Shown here: piece after piece, positions 56,185 to 63,958 of the stretch
Position numbering within the stretch: position 1 is the stretch's first letter
Layout: every line of letters starts with the position of its first letter
Assembly (NCBI RefSeq): GCF_010727325.1
Contig: NZ_AP022565.1
Coordinates: 2,294,001 to 2,358,000 of the forward strand
DNA: 64,000 nt
Direction: 5' to 3'
DNA from: Mycolicibacterium alvei
Lineage (GTDB): Bacteria; Actinomycetota; Actinomycetes; Mycobacteriales; Mycobacteriaceae
The notes under the pieces: generated by a model
What the model saw: the letters and a program-made list of their open reading frames with translations, nothing else
Told to the model about the DNA's origin: nothing
The model's database searches: none
Program-made: the position numbers and the translations under genes

Positions 56185-56592
56185 ATGGCAGACAACTGGA
56201 ATGACAACATCATCGCCGAGTTCCGCGCCAACGGCGGCAAGGTTGGCGGGCCGTTCGAGGGTGCGACGCTACTTCTGCTGCACACGACCGGGGCCAAGAG
56301 CGGCAAGGAGCGCGTCAACCCGGTGATGGCATTCGATCTGGACGGAAAGCTCGCCGTCGTCGGTTCCTACGCGGGCGCCGACGTCGACCCCGCGTGGTTG
56401 CACAATCTGCGTGCGCATCCCGATGCCCATATCGAGATCGGCACCGACGCCTACGACGTGCGTGCGCGGGAGATGTCGCTGGCCGAGCGCGATGCCGCGT
56501 ACCCACGGATCGTCGAGAAGGCACCGGGATTCGGGGAGTACCAGACCAAGACCAACCGGGTCATCCCGGTGATCGAGTTGCAACGGCGGTAG
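56185..56592 (+). CDS. F420-dependent deazaflavin reductase (DDN family)
   Basis: 135 residues with the split-barrel DDN pattern: ATLLLLHTTGAKSGKERVNPVM with the F420-binding K/R cluster, GSYAGADVDPAWLHNLRAHPDAHIEIG and YPRIVEKAPGFGEYQTKTNRVIPVIELQR. The M. tuberculosis homologue Ddn activates the nitroimidazole pretomanid. Others reduce quinones. ATG 56185 follows GGAAGGAAG. Its stop faces the convergent TetR stop by seven bases. Substrate unknown. Confidence 0.9.
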   Translation: MADNWNDNIIAEFRANGGKVGGPFEGATLLLLHTTGAKSGKERVNPVMAFDLDGKLAVVGSYAGADVDPAWLHNLRAHPDAHIEIGTDAYDVRAREMSLAERDAAYPRIVEKAPGFGEYQTKTNRVIPVIELQRR

Positions 56593-56599
56593 CCGTCGA

Positions 56600-57145
56600 T
56601 CAACCGCACCGCACAATGGGCCAGAAGAGCTGGAACAACCGCTCGTCCCAGCCCTCCTTGACGCCGCCGGTCCGGGCGCTTTCGGCGATGTAGGCACCGA
56701 CCATTGCATCGATCAGCGTGACGGTGTCGACATCCGCGCGCATCGAACCATCGGCTTTGGCGGTATCGACCACAGTCGCCAGAGCCGCCCGTTGATCGAC
56801 GAGGATTCGCCGAAACAGCGTGGTGAACTCGGGGTCGTCTTCGGTGAGCAGGGCCGCCAGACCACCGAGGCCGATGCCGTCCTCGATCGTTCCGATGGCC
56901 TGGGCGATGACCCACCGTAGCCGGTCCGGTGCTGCCGCCTCAGGATCCAAGGCGTTCGGGGAGGCGAGGCCAGACAGTGCGCTGGCCAGCATGTCCCGTC
57001 GATTGGGATGCCGTCGGTAGATCGTCGTCTTGGCGATTCCCGAATGCGCGGCCACCGCTTCGACCGTCACCGCCCGCGGCCCGCCGCTCCGCAGCAGGTG
57101 CAGTGTCGATTCGGCAATGCCGTCCTCGACGCGTCGCTGTGCCAT
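56600..57145 (-). CDS. TetR-family regulator
   Basis: 181 residues. HTH near 22-55 (AVTVEAVAAHSGIAKTTIYRRHPNRRDMLASAL) and a short ligand domain ending LFWPIVRCG. It diverges from a small membrane protein gene across 133 bases with two tandem operators (57200-57237). It most likely represses that gene and itself. Ligand unknown. Confidence 0.87.
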   Translation of the reverse strand: MAQRRVEDGIAESTLHLLRSGGPRAVTVEAVAAHSGIAKTTIYRRHPNRRDMLASALSGLASPNALDPEAAAPDRLRWVIAQAIGTIEDGIGLGGLAALLTEDDPEFTTLFRRILVDQRAALATVVDTAKADGSMRADVDTVTLIDAMVGAYIAESARTGGVKEGWDERLFQLFWPIVRCG

Positions 57146-57199
57146 CGGTCTCCATCTCGCCCGTCGTTTCGTGCCGGGAATATTTCAGCCCCGCCGTGC

Positions 57200-57216
57200 G
57201 CTACGCTATACGTAGC
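57200..57216. promoter_or_regulatory. Tandem TetR operator, copy 1
   Basis: GCTACG-CTATA-CGTAGC, a perfect 6-bp inverted repeat with 5-base spacer. A second copy begins 21 bases on (57221), which is two helical turns, so two dimers could bind side by side. Confidence 0.75.
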
Positions 57217-57241
57217 AAACGATACGATACGCGTAGCGTTT
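57217..57241. promoter_or_regulatory. Tandem TetR operator, copy 2
   Basis: AAACGATACG-ATACG-CGTAGCGTTT has 9 of 10 arm matches. Its core GATACG-N5-CGTAGC matches copy 1 in spacing. It lies 38 bases before the membrane protein ATG. Confidence 0.75.
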
Positions 57242-57278
57242 CGATCGTCGAAACATTCGACTCCATTGAGGTGACCCC

Positions 57279-57662
57279 ATGCTCAAGACCTTCCGCCGCA
57301 TTCCGATTACCACTGTCGCGTACGTCCTACTGCTCATCGCGTTCGTCTCGCTCGGACTGTTCGTCGGCGCCATGGCACTTGGCAGCGACCTGGCGTTCGT
57401 CGCCGGCGCCGCATTGATCGCTTCCTTCGCCGGCGCCGTGGCCGGTTTCCGAGCCGGCGGCCGCAAGCTGAACGAGGCCCGCCTCCCCGGCGCTGCGGCT
57501 CACAACGTGAGCATGTTCTCCACCCTGATCGACCAGGATCAGGTGGACCGCTACCGCGAGATGTACCGCACCAGCGACCGGGTCATGGCGGTTCTTCCCG
57601 GCGGCGAATCGAAGGACCTGGCAGCGGACTCGGCGGGCGCCCATCGTCGCCACGCCGCCTGA
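57279..57662 (+). CDS. Small two-helix membrane protein
   Basis: 127 residues. Two hydrophobic segments (VAYVLLLIAFVSLGLFVGAMALG and LAFVAGAALIASFAGAVAGF) lie in the first 60 residues, followed by a cytoplasmic charged tail. ATG 57279 has GAGGTG upstream. It is the probable target of the divergent TetR, which suggests an inducible membrane or stress role. I cannot name the family. The stop lies 11 bases from the convergent hydratase stop. Confidence 0.7.
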   Translation: MLKTFRRIPITTVAYVLLLIAFVSLGLFVGAMALGSDLAFVAGAALIASFAGAVAGFRAGGRKLNEARLPGAAAHNVSMFSTLIDQDQVDRYREMYRTSDRVMAVLPGGESKDLAADSAGAHRRHAA

Positions 57663-57673
57663 CAACCCACCCG

Positions 57674-58459
57674 CTATGCCGGCGCCTGCGGCCAAGCGGG
57701 AGGCCGCTTCTCGATGAACGCCTGCACCCCCTCGAGGGCGCTCGGATCCATCATGTTGCAGGCCATCGTCGCGCCCGCGTCGGCGTACGCGGATTCGATA
57801 TCGGAATCAATCTGGCGGTAGAACAACGCTTTTCCGATCGCGATGGCGACACGTGGCTTCGAGACGATGCTCGCGACCATCGCCTCGATCTCGCCGTCCA
57901 GGGCATCCGCCGACGCCACCCGATTGACCAGCCCCAACACCCGAGCCTGCTCGGCTGAGACGAACTCGCCCGTGACGAGCATCTCGAAGGCAGCTTTGCG
58001 CGGCACGTTGCGCGACAGCGCCACTCCCGGAGTCGCGCAGAACAACCCGACGTTGACGCCGCTGACCGCGAAGCGCGCGTCGTCCGTCGCCACCGCCAGG
58101 TCGCACATCGCGACGAGCTGACAACCCGCCGCCGTCGCGATGCCCTGAACCCGGGCGATCACCGGCACCGGTAGGCGCTGGATCGACAGCATCACGCGGG
58201 TGCACTGCTCGAACAACTGCTCGTAGTACGCCAGTGACGGTTCGGCCCGCATTTCCTTGAGGTCATGCCCGGCGCAGAACGCCTTGCCGGACGCTCCGAG
58301 GATGACGGCCCGCACCGTGGTGTCCTCGGCCAGCGCATCGATCGCCTCGCCCAACGCGGTCAGCATCGCCTCGGACAACGCGTTGAAGGCCTGCGGACGG
58401 TTCAGCGTGAGGGTGACGACACCGCGATCGTCACGGTCCTGGAGCAGCAGTGGTGTCAT
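57674..58459 (-). CDS. Enoyl-CoA hydratase/isomerase (crotonase) family
   Basis: 261 residues of the crotonase fold. The oxyanion residues lie in GKAFCAGHDLKEM near 65 and in the QGIATAAGCQLVAMCDLAVAT segment near 110-130. The second catalytic Glu typical of hydratases (Glu in 'E-x-x-x-G') is replaced around FAVSGVNVGLFCATPG, so hydration may not be the reaction. The ATG at 58459 overlaps the stop of the alcohol dehydrogenase relic (ATGA). This points to an operon in which the first gene has been lost by deletion. Confidence 0.85.
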   Translation of the reverse strand: MTPLLLQDRDDRGVVTLTLNRPQAFNALSEAMLTALGEAIDALAEDTTVRAVILGASGKAFCAGHDLKEMRAEPSLAYYEQLFEQCTRVMLSIQRLPVPVIARVQGIATAAGCQLVAMCDLAVATDDARFAVSGVNVGLFCATPGVALSRNVPRKAAFEMLVTGEFVSAEQARVLGLVNRVASADALDGEIEAMVASIVSKPRVAIAIGKALFYRQIDSDIESAYADAGATMACNMMDPSALEGVQAFIEKRPPAWPQAPA

Positions 58460-58698
58460 GGCTCGATCAACACCTTGAGGGCCTCGCGGTCGGCCATCGC
58501 GCGGTAACCGTCGGGGGTCTCGTCCAGGCCGATGGTCCGATCGAACTTGTGCGGCATGGACTGGTAGGGCCACAGGTCACTGCCACAGATGCAGGCGCTG
58601 GTGACGTGCACGAGGGCGTCGGTCGGCTCCTTCAGAATGGGGTCCGGTACGTTCTCGACCCGCACGTCGCCGGCCCCATACATCACAGTTGTTCGCAT
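58456..58698 (-). pseudogene. Internally deleted zinc alcohol dehydrogenase relic
   Basis: The 80-residue frame joins the start of a medium-chain zinc ADH (MRTTVMYGAGDVRVENVP, then SACICGSDLWPYQSMP with the catalytic-zinc Cys) to its end (FDRTIGLDETPDGYRAMADREALKVLIEP). About 260-270 residues of cofactor and structural domain are missing. The junction lies near MPHKF, at ~58545-58555, and stays in frame, so a product could still be made but would have no Rossmann domain. The crotonase gene follows with ATGA overlap. Read as a deletion pseudogene. Confidence 0.85.
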
Positions 58699-58792
58699 GC
58701 TCGGTTCCTTCACTCGTCCAGGTGGCAGGTGAGACCCAACGTTTCGAGGCTAGGCCGATGCTGCCGTCTCGGGGGTGAAAGCTATTCCGCGA

Positions 58793-60232
58793 TCAGAAAT
58801 TCAAGCCCGAGAACATGATCCGGGCCGGGTCATATTTCTGCCGGGTGGCGGCCAGGCGGGACAGATTGGCCCCGAAATACCGCGACGCCGGCTGGTTCGC
58901 TTCGAGATAGTTGACGTAGCCGCCGACCGAATACGGTGCCACGGCCTGGTGGGCGATGGTGAGCCAGTTGGCCGCTGCCGCAGGTGAACCGGAGGTTTCC
59001 ACATACCACTGCACCAGGGCGGATTGCCGCCGCCACGGAAAGGCCGTGTCACCCGGACCCACGGTGGCCAGCGCACCGTCGAGCGCGTGCATGATCACGA
59101 TCGGGCGACCGGCCCCGCCGGGAAAGGCATTGAACGCCGCGGCGATCCCCTGGGCAGCGGCTGGGGTGATCGTCGGGAATACATCGGATCCACCGACATA
59201 GCCGAGCGGCGACGGGTTGAGATTGTCGGCCGCCAGAAACTTCACCAGATCCAGGTAGTTGAATGTGCGGTTCTCGGTCCCGGATGGCTGCAGCCCCACC
59301 GCTTTGATCACCGCGTCTCCGATGCTCTTGCCTGATCCGGCCGGGCACGTAGCCAAGATGCGACAGTGCGCGCCCTGCGGATCGGTGATCGTGTCGGCCA
59401 GCGCCCAACTACTGCGGTCGGCGGTACGCAGCCAGTTCTGCCACCCGAGGAGGACCTGCGCGAACGACTCCAGCGGGAAATGCAGGCCGACGACGTCCAC
59501 GTCACCGATCGGGAAGGTGGCGAAGGTCAGCGCGGTCGTCACCCCGAAATTGCCGCCACCTCCACCACGTAGCGCCCAGTACAGATCCGGGTGCTCGTTG
59601 GCCGACGCCGTGACTCCGGCGCCGCCGGGCAGCACCACCGTCGCCGACACCAGCTGATCGGACATCAGACCCGCATGCCGCGATTGGGCGCCCAACCCAC
59701 CGCCCAGGGCGTGCCCGGCCGCGCCGACCGTCGGGCAGGTACCCGTCGGGATGCCGCGGCCGGCTCCGGCCAGCGCCTGGTGGATCGCGTACAGACCGGT
59801 CGCGGGCGCCACCGTGACGTACCCCGTCGCCGCGTCGTAGTTGATGTCGCCGGGCAGGTGACGCAGGTCCATGACCATGGTGCCGTTCGCGGTCGAGGCG
59901 CCCACATAGGAGTGCCCGCCGCCGCGTGGAGCGACCTTGAGGTTATGCGCTGCAGCGAACTCCATCGCCCTCTGTACGTCCGTCGCCGATGACGGGGTGA
60001 CCACCGCCGCGGGCGTCAGACCGTTGAAGTTGGTGTTGAAAACGCTTTTGGCCGCACCGAATTGACCACCGCTGTCCGGCAGGATCACCTGCCCTTTGAT
60101 GGCAGCCGCGAGATCGCCCCAACCGGCCGGGGCGGCGCCGGCCCGAGACGACCCGAACACTGCTCCGGCGGCCAACGCCCCGACGGCTCCCCGCAGGAAC
60201 GTCTGACGCGAGACCCCGCGCGGTTCCGTCAT
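58793..60232 (-). CDS. Exported FAD-linked oxidase, berberine-bridge type
   Basis: 479 residues. The N-terminus GVSRQTFLRGAVGALAAGAVFG resembles a Tat signal with SRQTFLRG, but only one of the two arginines is present. The FAD_binding_4 domain has PRGGGHSYVG with the 8-alpha-histidyl FAD His and GGGLGAQSRHAGL, where the second covalent Cys is absent. A C-terminal BBE segment (RYFGANLSRLAATRQKYDPARIM) ends it. Such secreted oxidases oxidise sugars or small alcohols. The start is ATG 60232. It is a single gene with no obvious operon partner. Confidence 0.87.
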   Translation of the reverse strand: MTEPRGVSRQTFLRGAVGALAAGAVFGSSRAGAAPAGWGDLAAAIKGQVILPDSGGQFGAAKSVFNTNFNGLTPAAVVTPSSATDVQRAMEFAAAHNLKVAPRGGGHSYVGASTANGTMVMDLRHLPGDINYDAATGYVTVAPATGLYAIHQALAGAGRGIPTGTCPTVGAAGHALGGGLGAQSRHAGLMSDQLVSATVVLPGGAGVTASANEHPDLYWALRGGGGGNFGVTTALTFATFPIGDVDVVGLHFPLESFAQVLLGWQNWLRTADRSSWALADTITDPQGAHCRILATCPAGSGKSIGDAVIKAVGLQPSGTENRTFNYLDLVKFLAADNLNPSPLGYVGGSDVFPTITPAAAQGIAAAFNAFPGGAGRPIVIMHALDGALATVGPGDTAFPWRRQSALVQWYVETSGSPAAAANWLTIAHQAVAPYSVGGYVNYLEANQPASRYFGANLSRLAATRQKYDPARIMFSGLNF

Positions 60233-60310
60233 GTTCGCATTCTGGGCCAGATCGCGTGAGACGCCGCACCACCGCATGATGTGTCGTGGTCTCGGTCCGG
60301 TACCGATTCG

Positions 60311-61912
60311 TCACCCGTGCGCCTTCGTGCTTGCGGGGTCAAGCCCGAAAACCTTCACCTCGGCTGACTTGCCTTTCACCGCATGCCTTCCCCGGTCCGC
60401 GAGTCCGGTCGGACGAGACACCAAGGCATCCAACGTCTGCTGGGTGAGCAAGATCGCGTCACCGGTGGTCTTGGTGAGCTGCTCGACACGGGCAGCCACA
60501 TTGACCGTGTCCCCGATCAGCGTGAACTCAAGCTTGCCTCCGCCGCCGATGGTGCCCGCGATCACCACACCGGTATTGATGCCGATCCCGATCCGAAGGC
60601 CACCGCCGAATCTTTCGCCGACGATCCGCTGAATCGACACGGCGGCGCTCACCGCCGCATCGGCGTGGTGCGCAAGGTCATTCGGGGCACCAAACACCGC
60701 CAATGCACCGTCACCGAGGAACTTGTTCACGTGCCCGCCGGCATCGACCACCGCAGGCACCACGATCTCGAACAGCGCATTGAGCTGGGCAACGGTGTCC
60801 TCGGCACTGTTGGCCTCGGCGAACGGCGTGAAATCGCGGACGTCGACGAACGCGACCGTCACCTCACGACGCTCACCGGCGAACACATCGTCACCCTGCT
60901 CAAGCAGCCGTGCCGCCAAGGCCGGGTCGACATACGTCCCGAATGCCGCTTGAAGGCGTTGCCGCTCGGCCAGTCCCGCCTGCATCCGGTTGAACGACGC
61001 CGACAGGGCTCCCAGGTCGTCGTCCTGAACCACCGGCAGACGTTGACTGTAGTCGCCGACGGCAACCCGATCGGTCCCCTCGGCGAGGTCGCGGATCGGT
61101 CGCAACAGGGGCGACATCGCCATGACCGCTATCGGCCCTGAGATCAGCGTCAACGCACACCCAATCGCCAAGGAGACGATCGGGTCCTCCCGGGCGCGGT
61201 CGATCACAGACGCCGTGATCGCGGCCCCGGTAGAGAACCCCAACGCCATCGCGAGCATGGTGACGTGAGACCAGGCGGCAAATGTCGGACGCGAGCGCGG
61301 CAGGAAGTCGCCAATTCCGGTGTCACCGGCCATGGCAGCCCGCGCCGGCCGCAGCGATCCCTCGGTGAAGCTGTGTACACCGAACAGTCCGGTGGCCGCT
61401 CCGTATGCGGCGCCCACAATCCCGTACTGGATCAGTCTCCATCCGGTCGCCCCGGCGACCGTACCGACCACGACCGCGACGCAAGGCACCCAGACCACAT
61501 CGATGGCAAGCACTCGGGCAGTCGTCCCCCGCGCGTAGGTGAACGTGGCGCGTAGCGCCTGCATCGGATCGACCTCGTGGCCTGCCGCCCACGTTTCGAT
61601 CAGGCGCAGCAGTTTCGAGCCGGGAAGAACCATCAGGTAAACCCGCACCAGCAGGGCGGCAAAGGTGATGACGGCCGCCTCGGCATAGCGATCGGACCCC
61701 TCGAACGCAACGATGATCAACGGGTAGGCGAGGTGAACCGACAGCCCCGCGACGTATACCAGCACGCAGACGGCCCACGAATACACCGGTCCGTACCGAT
61801 CCCACACCCACTGAAAGATCCGGTCCATGTCGAAACAAAACACCCACGGACTGGTCGCCGGCAGTGTTTTCTCCTCCAACGCCTGTAACTCGCGCGGCGG
61901 GCGGGCCGACAT
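60311..61912 (-). CDS. Membrane class III adenylate/guanylate cyclase with HAMP domain
   Basis: 533 residues with about six N-terminal membrane helices, a HAMP domain (SPLLRPIRDLAEGTDRVAVGDYSQRLPVVQDDDLGALSASFNRM) and a C-terminal class III cyclase domain. The metal Asp of FVDVRDFTPF lies near residue 357, the second of FLGDGALAVFG near 400, and the transition-state Asn/Arg in GDTVNVAARVE. The Lys in NKFLGDG favours ATP. The layout fits the Rv1318c-Rv1320c/Rv3645 group. ATG 61912 is preferred since longer frames run into the secreted gene on the other strand. Regulation through lipid or pH signals is only a family-level guess. Confidence 0.9.
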   Translation of the reverse strand: MSARPPRELQALEEKTLPATSPWVFCFDMDRIFQWVWDRYGPVYSWAVCVLVYVAGLSVHLAYPLIIVAFEGSDRYAEAAVITFAALLVRVYLMVLPGSKLLRLIETWAAGHEVDPMQALRATFTYARGTTARVLAIDVVWVPCVAVVVGTVAGATGWRLIQYGIVGAAYGAATGLFGVHSFTEGSLRPARAAMAGDTGIGDFLPRSRPTFAAWSHVTMLAMALGFSTGAAITASVIDRAREDPIVSLAIGCALTLISGPIAVMAMSPLLRPIRDLAEGTDRVAVGDYSQRLPVVQDDDLGALSASFNRMQAGLAERQRLQAAFGTYVDPALAARLLEQGDDVFAGERREVTVAFVDVRDFTPFAEANSAEDTVAQLNALFEIVVPAVVDAGGHVNKFLGDGALAVFGAPNDLAHHADAAVSAAVSIQRIVGERFGGGLRIGIGINTGVVIAGTIGGGGKLEFTLIGDTVNVAARVEQLTKTTGDAILLTQQTLDALVSRPTGLADRGRHAVKGKSAEVKVFGLDPASTKAHG

Positions 61913-61961
61913 ACAGGTCAGCGCGGTCCCGACGGGTCTTCGCGCCTGAAGGGAGACGCCG

Positions 61962-62498
61962 ATGCCGAAACATTGGCCCCGCGCAGTGGCCGCGGCCGGT
62001 GCAGCCACAGCAGCACTGGCCGTCCTGGCTGCCGCCCCGGCCCACGCCGGGCCGCTGCCCGGTTTCTGTGTGCCGCCCAACGTCGTCGACGACGTCTGCA
62101 CGACGCGGTTGACGTCGGCGACGGCCGACGTCATCGACGGGACGATCACCGGGAAGCCGGTCGGCAGCGGGACTGCGATCACCCTGGCGGGGCCAGCGGA
62201 TGCGTACCTGAAATCGGCGGGATTCGGTGACGCACCGCCGGACCCGGTTCAGGAATGGGACGCCTCGATTGACAGGGTCAGTGACCTCGACACCTCCCCC
62301 TCCGACCCCAATTGGTACGGCAACGCCAAGGCCAGGGTGTTCCTGCCCAGGACCCTCAACGAACTGGCCACCAAGTTTCCCTCTGGCAGTCTGCTCGTCG
62401 GATTCGTGGCTGACGACTCCCGGCCGGACGCGTTCCGCTTGGTGTCGATTCAGCCGACCGCTACACCCGATCCTGTGCCAGCCCGGCCAGGTGCTTGA
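61962..62498 (+). CDS. Secreted protein with Ala-rich signal peptide, unassigned
   Basis: 178 residues. ATG 61962 follows AGGGAGACG. Signal peptide with core AAAGAATAALAVLAAA and cleavage after AHA near residue 29. The mature protein has a Cys pair (FCVPPNVVDDVCTT) that may form a disulfide, and an acidic, Thr/Pro-containing body ending PTATPDPVPARPGA. The family is not one I can name. It diverges from the cyclase gene and overlaps the convergent SRPBCC gene by 38 bases. Confidence 0.75.
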   Translation: MPKHWPRAVAAAGAATAALAVLAAAPAHAGPLPGFCVPPNVVDDVCTTRLTSATADVIDGTITGKPVGSGTAITLAGPADAYLKSAGFGDAPPDPVQEWDASIDRVSDLDTSPSDPNWYGNAKARVFLPRTLNELATKFPSGSLLVGFVADDSRPDAFRLVSIQPTATPDPVPARPGA

Positions 62499-62940
62499 GC
62501 GAGTTGTCCAGGTGCCGCCGGTCGAACGGCGGGAACTCGATGTGTTCGCGTAGGGCCTGCGGCACCGCCGACCAGTCATAGCTCAGGGTGACGTTCGTCC
62601 GGTCGTCGCCGAGCGGCTCGAGGTCGTAGCGCCAGATCCAGCCGCCGAACTCGAGGTTGGCGTCGTCAGCGCCCTGGCCCGGCAGCCAGGCGATCGCGTG
62701 CGGAGGCTCGAAAACCTCGACCCGGTTGGCCATCTCGTAGTGCATGCCGCCGTAGTTGTCGTGGTACATCGCCATCCGGAAGATCTGGCCGGTTTCGGTG
62801 AGCGGCTTGCCGTCGAGCGACTCCCGGACCCACCCGGTGCCGTCGATCGCCTGATGGGTGCTCGGGTCGGCCAGCACCGCGAACACGGTTTCGGCCGATG
62901 CATCGATGGTGCAAGCGGTGCTGATGGTTTCGTCAGTCAT
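62461..62940 (-). CDS. SRPBCC (START-like) domain protein
   Basis: 159 residues in one SRPBCC domain: CTIDASAETVFAVLADPSTHQAIDG, then the RESLDGKPLTETGQIFRMAMYHDNYGGMHYEM strands, YDLEPLGDDRTNVTLSYDWS and a C-terminal helix SLKHLAGLAQ. Such domains bind hydrophobic ligands in a deep cavity, or act as polyketide cyclase-like enzymes or as toxin-antitoxin-like partners. Nothing here tells the ligand. The 3' end overlaps the secreted protein gene on the opposite strand, so the two cannot be freely cotranscribed. Confidence 0.85.
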   Translation of the reverse strand: MTDETISTACTIDASAETVFAVLADPSTHQAIDGTGWVRESLDGKPLTETGQIFRMAMYHDNYGGMHYEMANRVEVFEPPHAIAWLPGQGADDANLEFGGWIWRYDLEPLGDDRTNVTLSYDWSAVPQALREHIEFPPFDRRHLDNSLKHLAGLAQDRV

Positions 62941-62995
62941 ACCCGTACCGACCGTGGGCGATCTCGAAACTCATCGAGCCTGCAACCCGCGTGGA

Positions 62996-63382
62996 CTAGG
63001 GCAGCTGACCCGCCAACTCACGCGCATAGTCGACTTCGTCGCTGACATCGAGAACCGTGTCGGGGTGGGTCGCCGGAACCAACGTCGAGTGACAGAACCC
63101 GTCGCCCTGGACGGTGACCTGAATAAACCCAACCTGCCGCACGTCCTTCGCGAGCAGGAAAAGCAGGCCCAGCAGACAGAACAAGGAACCCACAATCGCC
63201 AGAACGACCCTACTGTTCGAGAGGTGCTCTTCGGAGGTGGACATGTCCGTGACCGTCCACTCGGTTCCACGGATCGGAAATTGGCCGATCGGCGTCGATA
63301 TCCAGTACTGCGAAACTGCAACATCACCGATCGTCGTCAACCACTCGTCAGAACTATCGGCGTCGACGAAGGGATCCCCCAT
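62996..63382 (-). CDS. Single-pass membrane protein, unassigned
   Basis: 128 residues with one membrane helix at ~59-78 (VVLAIVGSLFCLLGLLFLLA). The N-terminal half contains VAVSQYWISTPIGQFPIRGTEWTVTDMS, and the C-terminal half VQGDGFCHSTLVPATHPDTVLDV. Such small proteins with a mid helix are common in mycobacteria and often lie beside type VII genes, but nothing of the kind is close here. No clear ribosome site. It is transcribed in the same direction as the SRPBCC gene, 55 bases away. Confidence 0.65.
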   Translation of the reverse strand: MGDPFVDADSSDEWLTTIGDVAVSQYWISTPIGQFPIRGTEWTVTDMSTSEEHLSNSRVVLAIVGSLFCLLGLLFLLAKDVRQVGFIQVTVQGDGFCHSTLVPATHPDTVLDVSDEVDYARELAGQLP

Positions 63383-63462
63383 GAAGGGCGATTAAAGCAC
63401 GTGGCCGCGACTTGCAGTCGCAGGTTGACGATCAATCCAAGACGCGCGCGGCCACCCGTCCC

Positions 63463-63468
63463 TACAGT
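63463..63468 (+). promoter_or_regulatory. -10 box of a leaderless promoter
   Basis: TACAGT ends six bases before the ATG at 63475, with no ribosome site between. Confidence 0.5.
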
Positions 63469-63474
63469 TCTGAC

Positions 63475-63876
63475 ATGCAGACATTGCTGTTCACGCTTGG
63501 TCTGGTCCTGTTTCTGATCGGCCTGCTCACCGGGTTCGCCGTGCCGACGCTGAAAAACCCGCGCATGGCGCTGTCGAGCCACCTCGAAGCGATTCTCAAC
63601 GGCATGTTCCTCGTGCTGCTCGGGTTGCTCTGGCCATACATCCACTTGCCTCACGCCTGGGCAGTTGTGGCAGTCGTACTCATCGTGTACTCCGCCTACG
63701 CGAACTGGCTGGCGACGCTGCTCGCCGCGGCATGGGGTGCCGGCCGCAAACTCGCGCCGATCGCAGCGGCCGACCACCAGGCCTCAACGACAAAGGAACA
63801 GATCGTCAGCTTTCTGTTGGTATCCCTCTCGGCGTCGATCGTCGTGGGCGTCGGCATCGTCATCTTCGGGCTCTGA
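63475..63876 (+). CDS. Hydroxylaminobenzene mutase-like membrane protein (HabA/HabB family)
   Basis: 133 residues with four hydrophobic segments. LKNPRMALSSHLEAILNGMFLVLLGLLWP and the YANWLATLLAAAWGAG segment match the HabA/HabB pattern of hydroxylaminobenzene mutases, which rearrange aryl hydroxylamines to aminophenols in nitro-aromatic degradation. The match is by eye; function in mycobacteria is unproven. ATG 63475 has TACAGT six bases upstream. The gene diverges from the membrane protein at 62996. Confidence 0.7.
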   Translation: MQTLLFTLGLVLFLIGLLTGFAVPTLKNPRMALSSHLEAILNGMFLVLLGLLWPYIHLPHAWAVVAVVLIVYSAYANWLATLLAAAWGAGRKLAPIAAADHQASTTKEQIVSFLLVSLSASIVVGVGIVIFGL

Positions 63877-63912
63877 CGACGCTCCGTCGACACAGTGCCG
63901 CGTAAATGACGA

Positions 63913-63946
63913 AAACACCCCCGGCCCAACCGGACCGAGGGTGTTT
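63913..63946. terminator. Terminator between the mutase-like gene and groEL1
   Basis: Outer arms AAACACCC (63913-63920) and GGGTGTTT (63939-63946), with inner CGG/CCG pairing. On the minus strand the hairpin is followed by TTCGTCATTT, a weak T-rich tract. It would end groEL1 transcription and also the gene at 63475. Confidence 0.75.
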
Positions 63947-63958
63947 CGCGAAACGAAC

